Notes under the pieces: model-generated
The model's database searches: none
Seen by the model: the letters and a program-made list of their open reading frames with translations, nothing else
Told to the model about the DNA's origin: nothing
In this document: piece by piece, positions 1 through 7,006 of the stretch
How the letters are laid out: every line of letters starts with the position of its first letter
How positions within the stretch are numbered: the stretch's first letter is position 1
From: an uncultured Acidimicrobiaceae bacterium
GTDB lineage: Bacteria; Actinomycetota; Acidimicrobiia; Acidimicrobiales; RAAP-2
DNA: 37,569 nucleotides
Direction of reading: 5' to 3'
Assembly (NCBI GenBank): GCA_903873395.1
Contig: CAIQOJ010000078.1
Coordinates: 1 to 37,569 of the forward strand
Position numbers and translations under genes: made by a program

Positions 1-12
1 CCATGTCTGGTG

Positions 13-50
13 TTCATCGTCCGTTCACAATTGGGAAACGGACGCGAAAC
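13..50 (+). promoter_or_regulatory. Candidate GlnR operator upstream of glnII
   Basis: Four pentamers start exactly 11 bp apart: TTCAT (13-17), TTCAC (24-28), GAAAC (35-39) and GAAAC (46-50). The actinobacterial GlnR box is built from gTnAC and GaAAC half-sites separated by 6 bp, so the spacing and the GAAAC halves fit. The order here (a,a,b,b) differs from the usual a,b,a,b. A further GTCAC lies at 59-63, out of phase. The site is about 145 bp before glnII, and a GlnR-like gene lies 2.8 kb downstream. The match was made by eye; binding is inferred. Confidence 0.55.
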
Positions 51-193
51 GGGCTCCTGTCACGATGGATTACCAGTACACATCGGCCCGAGCCAGCAGA
101 CGGGTCCGGTGCTAACTTCATCCCGCGCCCGCCGAACGCCGTCAACAACCTGGCGTTTAGGGGCAGGACATCCGAGCAAGCAGAGGAGTGCAC

Positions 194-1204
194 GTGCCGT
201 ATCAAGCTGAGTACATCTGGATCGACGGGACTGAGCCGTCGCCACTCGTGCGGAGCAAGACCCGGATCGTCAAGGACGGCGAAGAGCCGGGCATCTGGGG
301 CTTCGACGGCTCCAGCACCAACCAGGCGACAGGGAATGATTCCGACTGTGTCCTGCAGCCCGTGTGGACCTGCCCGGACCCGCTGCGTGGCCCTGATGAC
401 AAGTTGGTCATGTGCGAGGTGTTGAATACCGACTTCACGCCCCACCCGACCAATACCCGGGCTCGTTGCGCCGACCTGTCGGCCAAGTACGCCGACCAGG
501 AGCCGTGGTTCGGCATCGAGCAGGAGTACACCTTCTTCAAGGATGGACGGCCGCTGGGCTGGCCAGCCCTCGGCTATCCGGCCCCCCAGGGTCCGTACTA
601 CTGCGGCGTGGGCGGCGACAAGATGCCCGGGCGCGAGATCGTCGAGCTCCACACGGCAGCCTGCATCGATGCTGGCATCGCCATCGAAGGCACCAACGCC
701 GAAGTGATGATGGGTCAGTGGGAGTTCCAGCTCGGCATCCTCCCCCCCGTGGAGATGGGTGACCAGCTCTGGGTGGCCCGTTGGCTGCTCTTCCGTATCG
801 CCGAAGACTTCGGCGTCTGGGCCACGTTGGACGCCAAGCCCATCCTGGGCGACTGGAACGGTGCGGGTGCGCACACCAACTTCTCGACCAAGGCCATGCG
901 TGTCGACGGTGGCTGGGACGCCATCATCGCTGGATGTGAGGCCATCGGAAAGCGTGTGGATGAGCACATCGCCACCTACGGCGTGGGCATCGAGGATCGC
1001 CTCACCGGCGCCCACGAGACAGCGCACTTCACCAAGTTCAGCTACGGCACCTCGGACCGTGGCGCCTCCATCCGGATCCCGTGGAAAGTTGCCCAGGACA
1101 AAAAGGGCTGGCTTGAGGACCGTCGCCCCAACGCCAACATGGACCCCTACCAAGTGACCGCCATCATGGTGGAGACCGTCTGCGGCGACGCGGCCGGGGC
1201 CTGA
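194..1204 (+). CDS. glnII: Glutamine synthetase type II
   Basis: Catalyses ATP-dependent condensation of ammonia with glutamate to glutamine in the cytoplasm. The 336-residue protein is colinear with eukaryotic-type GSII: an N-terminal beta-grasp ending in WGFDGSSTNQA, the FGIEQEYTFF metal-binding strand, EVMMGQWEFQLG, and the ATP/glutamate segment around GAGAHTNFSTKAM. About 340 residues is usual for GSII, against 440-480 for GSI. The GTG at 194 is preferred over an in-frame GTG at 188 because AGAGGAG (182-188) lies 5 nt before 194 and would overlap the earlier start. A strong hairpin follows, so it is probably monocistronic. Candidate GlnR half-sites upstream suggest nitrogen control. Two GS types side by side is common in Actinobacteria. 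Confidence 0.95.
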   Translation: MPYQAEYIWIDGTEPSPLVRSKTRIVKDGEEPGIWGFDGSSTNQATGNDSDCVLQPVWTCPDPLRGPDDKLVMCEVLNTDFTPHPTNTRARCADLSAKYADQEPWFGIEQEYTFFKDGRPLGWPALGYPAPQGPYYCGVGGDKMPGREIVELHTAACIDAGIAIEGTNAEVMMGQWEFQLGILPPVEMGDQLWVARWLLFRIAEDFGVWATLDAKPILGDWNGAGAHTNFSTKAMRVDGGWDAIIAGCEAIGKRVDEHIATYGVGIEDRLTGAHETAHFTKFSYGTSDRGASIRIPWKVAQDKKGWLEDRRPNANMDPYQVTAIMVETVCGDAAGA

Positions 1205-1235
1205 TACCTCCCGCACCCCGAACCGGGTGCACCGA

Positions 1236-1269
1236 CACAGAGCCGGGTCCTGCGGGGCCCGGCTCTGTG
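1236..1269 (+). terminator. Stem-loop terminator after glnII
   Basis: CACAGAGCCGGG (1236-1247) and CCCGGCTCTGTG (1258-1269) form a perfect 12-bp stem with a 10-nt loop, 32 nt after the glnII stop. There is no T-tract, as is usual in GC-rich actinobacterial terminators. Confidence 0.7.
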
Positions 1270-1387
1270 CGCTCTATGGGGCCATGTGCCCGTGTTGTCG
1301 TCCCATCCGTCCGCCACCTGCGAAACTGGTCACATCGAACCGACCGATCCCACGCAGCGAGGCACGTCTTCGGAGGTGCTTGATCCC

Positions 1388-2737
1388 ATGAGGAGCCAGG
1401 AAGAGTACGTCCTGCGCACAGTGGAAGAACGCGGTATCCGCTTCGTCCAACTGTGGTTCACCGATGTGCTCGGGACCCCGAAGGCCATCAGCATCACGCC
1501 GGCTGAACTCGAGAATGCCCTCGACGAAGGCATGACCTTCGACGGATCCGCCATCGACGGGTTCAGCCGGGTTCAAGAATCCGACGTGCTGGCTCGACCG
1601 GACGCCAATACGTTCCAACTGCTGCCGTGGCACGGCCATGGCTCAGCGGGAGGCGATGTCCCAGTCGCTCGGGTCTTCTGCGACATTCTGGATCTGGACG
1701 GCTCACCGTTCCAAGGCTGTCCCCGCCATGTGCTCAAGCGAACCTTGGGCCAAGCTCGCGAGGCGGGTTTCACCTTCTATGCGGCTCCCGAGCTGGAGTA
1801 CTTCTACTTCGCTGACGGCGACCCGTCTCATCCACCAACGGCCCTGGACTCGGGTTCGTACTTCGAGCTCACCGGTGCCGACCAGTCGAGTGACCTCCGC
1901 CAGCAGACGGTGCTCACACTCGAAGAGATGGGCATCCCTGTCGAGCATGCCCAGCACGAGGACGCCCCGAGCCAGCACGAGATCGACCTCCGCTACACCG
2001 ACGCACTGACCATGGCCGACACCGTTATGACCGCTCGGCTCGTGGTCAAGGAGTTGGCTCGCCGCCAAGGCGTCTTTGCCAGTTTCATGCCCAAGCCTCT
2101 GGCGGGAGTCCAGGGGTCTGGCATGCACACCCACATGTCGCTCTTCTCGGGTGAGCACAATGCTTTCGTCGACGCCGACCGGCCTGGAGGTCTCTCGGTG
2201 GTGGCTGAACAGTTCATCGCCGGCCTCTTGCACCACGCCGGGGAAATCACGGCCATCACCAATCAGTGGGTCAACTCCTACAAGCGCTTGGTGTCGGGTT
2301 ACGAAGCACCCATCCATGTCTCCTGGGCTCACAACAATCGCTCTGCCCTGGTCCGAGTCCCCGTCATCAAAGAGGGCAAGGCGGAGTCGACCCGGGTCGA
2401 GTACCGAGCACCAGACAGCGCCTGCAATCCCTACCTGGCCTTTGCGGTGATCCTGGCTGCTGGGTTGCGGGGCATCGAGCAGGAGTACGAGTTGGCCCCC
2501 GAGGCAGACGCCAACCTCTTCGCCCTCAGCGTCCAGGACCTGTCGGCCAAGGGAATCGTCCACCTCCCCGGGAGCCTCCACGAGGCCTTGGGGGCGATGG
2601 AGTCTTCCGAGCTGCTGGCTGACACCCTGGGAGATCACGTGTTCGAATGGTTCCTGCGCAACAAGCGTGCGGAGTGGGCGGCTTACAAGTCCCACGTCAC
2701 CCAGTTCGAACTGGACCAATATCTTCCACTGCTCTAA
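1388..2737 (+). CDS. glnA: Glutamine synthetase type I (GlnA2-like)
   Basis: A 449-residue GSI. It has the N-terminal WFTDVLGTPK strand, the FDGSAIDGF loop, the PELEYFYF metal-ligand strand, GSGMHTHMSLF (ATP/metal site), NSYKRLVSGYEAP and the RVEYRAPDSACNPYLAFA region. The length and overall pattern match the short GlnA2 subgroup of Mycobacterium and Streptomyces rather than the 470-480 residue adenylylated GlnA1; I do not see the adenylylation-loop tyrosine context. The ATG at 1388 is chosen because GGAGG (1372-1376) sits 11 nt upstream; longer in-frame extensions lack family similarity. GlnA2-type enzymes may act as glutamine synthetase or on other amines, so substrate is less certain than fold. 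The gene sits between glnII and the glnR-like gene. Confidence 0.9.
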   Translation: MRSQEEYVLRTVEERGIRFVQLWFTDVLGTPKAISITPAELENALDEGMTFDGSAIDGFSRVQESDVLARPDANTFQLLPWHGHGSAGGDVPVARVFCDILDLDGSPFQGCPRHVLKRTLGQAREAGFTFYAAPELEYFYFADGDPSHPPTALDSGSYFELTGADQSSDLRQQTVLTLEEMGIPVEHAQHEDAPSQHEIDLRYTDALTMADTVMTARLVVKELARRQGVFASFMPKPLAGVQGSGMHTHMSLFSGEHNAFVDADRPGGLSVVAEQFIAGLLHHAGEITAITNQWVNSYKRLVSGYEAPIHVSWAHNNRSALVRVPVIKEGKAESTRVEYRAPDSACNPYLAFAVILAAGLRGIEQEYELAPEADANLFALSVQDLSAKGIVHLPGSLHEALGAMESSELLADTLGDHVFEWFLRNKRAEWAAYKSHVTQFELDQYLPLL

Positions 2738-2808
2738 CCGCAGGCAGCCTGCCTGCACCACGGACGGCCACCGAACCGCCACGACCAACGAGGAAAGGGG
2801 GGAATGCA

Positions 2809-3489
2809 ATGGAGCCACTGCTGTGCTTTCCTGCTGTCCCTCCGACCGCGGTGACGTCCGTGCTCGAGCGCGAGGGCTATCCCTGGAAGGGTGTGGATCG
2901 AGCCGAGGGCGCCGACGTCGACGAGCCCGAAGACGGTTGGTCTGGGGCCGTGATCTGCACGAGTGCTGATCCTGCCGGTGCATTCGCCCTCTGTCGTCAC
3001 CTGCGAGCCCGAGAGGTGCCGCTGGCTCCCATCGTCGTCGTGCTTCCCACTGGCCAGTTGGCCGACCTCGAGCTGCGTGAAGACCTGTTCGACGATCTCT
3101 GCATCGAGCCGGTCAACCCCGACGAACTGGCCGCTCGGTTGGCCCACCTTTTCTGGCGCACCGGACGTGGCCTGCGTCCCGACCTGCTCGAGCACGGACC
3201 CTTGGTGCTCAACCTCGAGACCTACCAAGCGGCCGTGGCGGGCAAGGTGCTCGATCTCACCTACATGGAGTACGAACTGCTCCGCTTCCTGGCCGCCAGA
3301 CCGGGCAAGGTATTTACCCGGGAAACTCTGTTGAGCAGAGTGTGGGGCTACGAGTACTACGGCGGGGCCCGGACCGTTGATGTCCACATCCGGAGACTCC
3401 GGGCCAAGTTGGGTGAGGAGCACGCCCACCTGATCCAGACGGTGCGTTCGGTCGGCTACCGGTTCGGCCAGACCGCCTGGACTCCCTGA
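2809..3489 (+). CDS. glnR: GlnR-like orphan OmpR-family nitrogen regulator
   Basis: A 226-residue protein with a degenerate receiver domain (about 1-120) and an OmpR-type winged helix (about 135-222). The C-terminal half closely follows GlnR: LDLTYMEYELLRFLA, the GKVFTRETLLSRVWGYEY recognition region, RTVDVHIRRLRAKLG and TVRSVGYRF. The receiver lacks the usual acidic pocket, and the residue aligned with the phospho-acceptor Asp appears to be Thr51 (GAVICTSAD). No histidine kinase is adjacent, matching GlnR as a phosphorylation-independent orphan regulator. GGAAAGGGGGG before the ATG at 2809 supports this start. It probably controls the two adjacent GS genes. A generic OmpR-type regulator is the alternative, but location and the DNA-binding domain favour GlnR. 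Confidence 0.85.
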   Translation: MEPLLCFPAVPPTAVTSVLEREGYPWKGVDRAEGADVDEPEDGWSGAVICTSADPAGAFALCRHLRAREVPLAPIVVVLPTGQLADLELREDLFDDLCIEPVNPDELAARLAHLFWRTGRGLRPDLLEHGPLVLNLETYQAAVAGKVLDLTYMEYELLRFLAARPGKVFTRETLLSRVWGYEYYGGARTVDVHIRRLRAKLGEEHAHLIQTVRSVGYRFGQTAWTP

Positions 3490-3507
3490 CGCTCGACTCC
3501 TGACGCT

Positions 3508-3531
3508 GGACCCCCTGATTCAGGAAGGTCC
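3508..3531. terminator. Hairpin between convergent glnR and ridA
   Basis: GGACC (3508-3512) pairs with GGTCC (3527-3531), and inside it CCTGA pairs with TCAGG across a short mismatch. The site lies between two convergent genes, so it may terminate both. No T-tract is present. Confidence 0.4.
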
Positions 3532-3545
3532 GCCGCTCTGGCCGG

Positions 3546-3911
3546 TCAGGCTGGGTGGTGCGCCCAGACCTCGATCTCGACAGCAGCGTTCATGGGGAGT
3601 GCAGCCACCGCCACCATCGAGCGGGCCGGGCGATGCTCCCCGAAGGCGGCAACATAGGCATCGTTGATGACCGGGAAGTCAGCCGAGTCGGTGGCGAACA
3701 CCGTCGTCTTGACGACATCCCCCAACGACGCGCCGTGGGATGCCAGGAGCGCAGCGGCGTTGGCGATGGCTTGGGTGAGTTGAGGTCCAGGTCCTCCTGC
3801 CACCAACCCAGGTGAGTCTGGGCCAGATGCCGCCAGACCGAGTTGGCCTGAGCAGATCAAGAGGTCCCCGGCACGGACGATCGGTGTGTAGGGGCCGACA
3901 GGTGTACTCAT
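3546..3911 (-). CDS. ridA: RidA/YjgF family enamine/imine deaminase
   Basis: A 121-residue RidA-fold protein. Family members hydrolyse reactive 2-aminoacrylate-type enamines released by PLP enzymes, protecting the cell. Visible family features are GPYTPIVRAGDLLICSGQ at the N terminus, the QLTQAIANAAALL helix, VKTTVFATDSADFPVINDAY, and the C-terminal PARSMVAVAALPMNAAVEIE containing the arginine expected to bind the substrate carboxylate. Length is typical. The start ATG at 3911 is preceded by CAGGAG with 6-nt spacing. It is the last gene of a minus-strand series and is about 120 nt from the ABC-F gene, so it may have its own promoter. Confidence 0.92.
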   Translation of the reverse strand: MSTPVGPYTPIVRAGDLLICSGQLGLAASGPDSPGLVAGGPGPQLTQAIANAAALLASHGASLGDVVKTTVFATDSADFPVINDAYVAAFGEHRPARSMVAVAALPMNAAVEIEVWAHHPA

Positions 3912-4031
3912 GTGCGCTCCTGGACTGGGAAGGTAGGGAACCGATGAAGTTCGTCGCCGGCGGGGCCGCCGAAGCGGTCACCGGCTCTGCGCCCGAGCCT
4001 ACGCAAAGACGACCACGGATCGCTCTGGCCC

Positions 4032-5777
4032 CTAGGCCTGCGCTTCGGCTTCCTCGGCAAGCGCAAGCCATCGCTCTTCGGTGCGCTCGATCTCGTCCTG
4101 GACGGCACGCAACTCAGCGCCCAACCGTGTCAGCTCGACATGATCGGTGGTTGCCACCAGAGCATCGTGCATCTTGTCCCGTTGACGACCAAGTTTGGCC
4201 AGTTCCTTGTCGGCATCCCGAAGAAGCCTGCCCACCGACGGACCACCCGCCGGCCGCTGGGCAGCAGGCGCAGGAGAGGTAGGGCGTTCGGCTTTCTCGT
4301 CGACGGCTGGTGTCGAGCGCTCAGGCGCAGCAGTCAATCGAGCCAGCCATCCCTCGACACCCCCGGGCACAGGTGTCACGCCGCTGGGACCAACAGCCAC
4401 CACGGACTCGATCGTCCGGTCGAGGAAGGCCCGGTCATGACTGACCACCACGAGCGTCCCCGGCCAGTCGTCGAGGAAGTCCTCCAGGATCCTCAACGTG
4501 TCGATGTCCAGATCGTTGGTGGGCTCATCGAGCAGAAGCACGTTTGGTGTGGTGGCGAGCACGGCGAGCAGTTGCAGTCGGCGGCGCTCGCCACCGGAGA
4601 GGTTGGCCACCCGGGTGAACGGGAGAGCTCCGGTGAACCAGAACCGCTGCATCAGAGCCGTGTCGCCCAGTGACCCCGGGGTTCGATGAGGCCCGGCCAC
4701 CACCTCTTGCACGGTGGCCTGGGGGTCGAGCTCCGCCCCGTGCTGGTCGTAGTAGCCGACGACAACAGTCGGGCCGACCTCGATCGTGCCGGTGGTCGGC
4801 TGATGCACACCGGCCAGCAGATCAAGGAACGTGGTCTTCCCACTTCCGTTCGCCCCCACGACACCGAGCCTGTCCCCGGGTCCGATCAGCAGGTCGGTGG
4901 GAGCGACAACGGGACGGGCAGCGTCGTAGGCGAATCCCGCGCCCATGCATTCGATGACCTTGTCACCCAGCCGGGTCATTCCCATCGCCAGCTCGAGATC
5001 CTCGGGACGGGCCGCCTCCGCCGCTCGTCCAGCGATCAAGGCTTTTGCCGCCGTCACGCGAGCCTGAGGTTTACGACTGCGGGCCTTGGCCCCACGTCGG
5101 AGCCAGGCCAGCTCTGAGCGGGCCAGGTTGCGGCGAGTGGCCTCAGAGGCTGCAGCGCGCTCCTCTCGTATGGCACGAGCCTCGAGATAGGTGGCGTAGC
5201 CACCTTCGTGGACGTGGTTCGCTCCTCGGTCGAGTTCGAGCATGCGCGACGTCAGGCGATCGAGCAGATACCGATCATGGGAGACGAGGATCAGTCCACC
5301 CGGATAGGAGACCAGCCACTCCTCCAACCAGGCGACAGCAGCCAGATCGAGGTGGTTGGTCGGTTCGTCGAGGATGAGGAGTTCGCTCGGCTCCGCCAGA
5401 GCGCGAGCCAACGCCACCCGCTTGGCCTGCCCGCCCGAGAGGGTGGAGACCTGTGCATCGATGAACGGGGACATCCCCAATCGATCGAGAGCGGCGGCGA
5501 CTTCCCAGCCATCACCTACCGCTGCAGCCACCGTGCCTTCGGGCAGTTCGGGTGTCTGACCGAGGAACACCGTGCGCACGCCACGACCGCGGCGGACCGA
5601 TCCGACGTCGGGTTCGATCTGACCGGCCAGGACCTTCAGCAAGGTCGACTTGCCCGTCCCATTGATTCCCACGACGCCGAGTCGGTCACCCGTGCTGACC
5701 GTCACCGAGAGATCAGCGAACAGCAGCCGATCGGCCATGGTCACGCTGACGCGCTGAAGATCGACGAGGACGCTCAC
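4032..5777 (-). CDS. ABC-F family ATPase (Uup-like)
   Basis: A 581-residue soluble protein with two tandem ABC ATPase domains and no membrane segments. Domain 1 has Walker A GINGTGKST, signature LSGGQAKRVALARAL and Walker B LLILDEPTNHLDL. Domain 2 has GANGSGKTT, LSGGERRRLQ and LLLDEPTNDLDI. Between them is a basic helical linker rich in Arg/Ala. The C-terminal part (about 500-580) is a charged helical hairpin like the DNA-binding or coiled-coil C-terminal domain of Uup. ABC-F proteins act on ribosomes, and Uup types are also linked to DNA repair. The GTG at 5777 is preferred because TACCGT (5785-5790) lies 7 nt before it, suggesting a leaderless message; an in-frame GTG at 5786 overlaps that box. 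An antibiotic-resistance ABC-F is possible but nothing points to it. Confidence 0.9.
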   Translation of the reverse strand: MSVLVDLQRVSVTMADRLLFADLSVTVSTGDRLGVVGINGTGKSTLLKVLAGQIEPDVGSVRRGRGVRTVFLGQTPELPEGTVAAAVGDGWEVAAALDRLGMSPFIDAQVSTLSGGQAKRVALARALAEPSELLILDEPTNHLDLAAVAWLEEWLVSYPGGLILVSHDRYLLDRLTSRMLELDRGANHVHEGGYATYLEARAIREERAAASEATRRNLARSELAWLRRGAKARSRKPQARVTAAKALIAGRAAEAARPEDLELAMGMTRLGDKVIECMGAGFAYDAARPVVAPTDLLIGPGDRLGVVGANGSGKTTFLDLLAGVHQPTTGTIEVGPTVVVGYYDQHGAELDPQATVQEVVAGPHRTPGSLGDTALMQRFWFTGALPFTRVANLSGGERRRLQLLAVLATTPNVLLLDEPTNDLDIDTLRILEDFLDDWPGTLVVVSHDRAFLDRTIESVVAVGPSGVTPVPGGVEGWLARLTAAPERSTPAVDEKAERPTSPAPAAQRPAGGPSVGRLLRDADKELAKLGRQRDKMHDALVATTDHVELTRLGAELRAVQDEIERTEERWLALAEEAEAQA

Positions 5778-5784
5778 GGTGGCC

Positions 5785-5790
5785 ACGGTA
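5785..5790 (-). promoter_or_regulatory. -10 box for a leaderless ABC-F transcript
   Basis: On the minus strand TACCGT (TANNNT) ends 7 nt before the GTG at 5777, placing the transcription start at or next to the start codon. The -35 is not recognisable. Confidence 0.4.
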
Positions 5791-5899
5791 CAGGGGGGTG
5801 ACCGTGGTGCTCATCAGACGCCGTGTCGGCGACCGTGAATGTCAGCGGCCCGGGCAGGCTGTCCCGCAATCCCGCTGTCCGGCTGACCGGCTGTCCGGC

Positions 5900-6940
5900 T
5901 CAGGCGTTGCCGCTTCCCCTGGCATCCCAGGCACCACCAATGCCCACGGTGCCGCCCGGGGTGATGCCGAGCTCCCCGCGGACCTCTTCGAGGTTCTCCC
6001 CGATGACGGACTTCCACTCCCACGAGCGATCACTGACGTCGAACGTCGACGTCGCACCTCGCGCCAGCGCGGTGGCGAGCATCTCCGGGTCGAGCGTCGA
6101 ATGTGCGGGCTCGAAGGGGCTCACCTTCACGCTGTGATGCCACTGCATCAGCACCACGGCCAGGTAGTAGATGCCTCCGTCTGCACTGTTGGCTGCCGTG
6201 AATGCGGCGACATTGACCTCATCGGAACCAGACGTCGAGTAGCCAGCCAGGACATGGTGGAGATCGTGATTGCCGAGCAAACTCAAGGCAGGCAGGAGGG
6301 GCACCGCAGGATTGCCGGGAATGTCGTATCCGGTGTGTTGGTAGAAGCGAAGGAGTTCGGCTCCGACCGAGCCTTCGGGTGCAGCCTGCAGTTGGCGATT
6401 GTAGGCGTCGAACTCCTCAGGAGGCGTGGAGACAGGAGCCTCGAGACGTTCGAGTCGCTCGGTGATGACGTCGAGTGACTCGTCCGAACGTTCAGCCAAG
6501 AACCGTCGGAAGAGATCACCGCCGGCCACCGTGGCTGAAGACTGGGTGATCGACTGAATGACGTCGGCCGCCTCTTCATCGACGCCGAAGCTATGGGCCA
6601 GCTCATCGAGTGCTTCCTCGCCAGCAGGGTCCAACTCGTCGGCCATGAGGACGCACAGCGTGCTGGCGACCATCGCTTCGTGACGCGCCCGGGCGTCAGG
6701 CAAGGCTGAGCACAGTTCGGAAAGTGCGAGGTCTCCCATCGACCAACCACCATCCGCATCAATGATGCGATCGCCGACCGATAGATCGGTGCGGGCGGAA
6801 TCGAAGGTCCTGGCCAAGGCGATGATCATGTCGGCGGACGGACCTTCGAACGGTCGGGTCGCTCCAGCGGTGGTGACATACCGCATCGCTCCAAGAATCC
6901 CGTGCACGGTCTCGTCGGATCCGGTCAGCAGCAGCGTCAT
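5900..6940 (-). CDS. TerB-like/Coq4-like two-domain protein
   Basis: A 346-residue protein with no signal or membrane segment. Residues about 35-155 are helical and acidic, with a DELDPAGEEALDELAHSFGV stretch like TerB (tellurite-resistance) domains. Residues about 175-345 resemble Coq4: HDLHH at 225-229 followed by Glu241 matches the Coq4 metal-ligand pattern HDxxH-x11-E exactly. Coq4 acts in ubiquinone biosynthesis, where it has been linked to decarboxylation or hydroxylation steps; Actinobacteria generally make menaquinone, so the role here is unknown. AGAGG lies about 9 nt before the ATG. It follows the molybdenum oxidoreductase on the same strand after a 66-nt gap and may share its substrate or redox partner. 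The Coq4 motif is visible; the TerB assignment is weaker. Confidence 0.65.
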   Translation of the reverse strand: MTLLLTGSDETVHGILGAMRYVTTAGATRPFEGPSADMIIALARTFDSARTDLSVGDRIIDADGGWSMGDLALSELCSALPDARARHEAMVASTLCVLMADELDPAGEEALDELAHSFGVDEEAADVIQSITQSSATVAGGDLFRRFLAERSDESLDVITERLERLEAPVSTPPEEFDAYNRQLQAAPEGSVGAELLRFYQHTGYDIPGNPAVPLLPALSLLGNHDLHHVLAGYSTSGSDEVNVAAFTAANSADGGIYYLAVVLMQWHHSVKVSPFEPAHSTLDPEMLATALARGATSTFDVSDRSWEWKSVIGENLEEVRGELGITPGGTVGIGGAWDARGSGNA

Positions 6941-7006
6941 ACGTCCAGCCTCTCATTCGTGAAATGTAAAATCCAAACACCGGTTCGCGCGCTGCTCCGG
7001 CCAGGC

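Noticed and set aside
14-1216. 400-residue minus-strand open frame
   Set aside because: It lies wholly opposite glnII, whose product is unmistakable. Its composition (His/Val/Gly-rich) is typical of an antisense shadow in GC-rich DNA.
1703-2983. 426-residue minus-strand open frame over glnA
   Set aside because: Antisense shadow of glnA and the start of glnR; no recognisable motifs.
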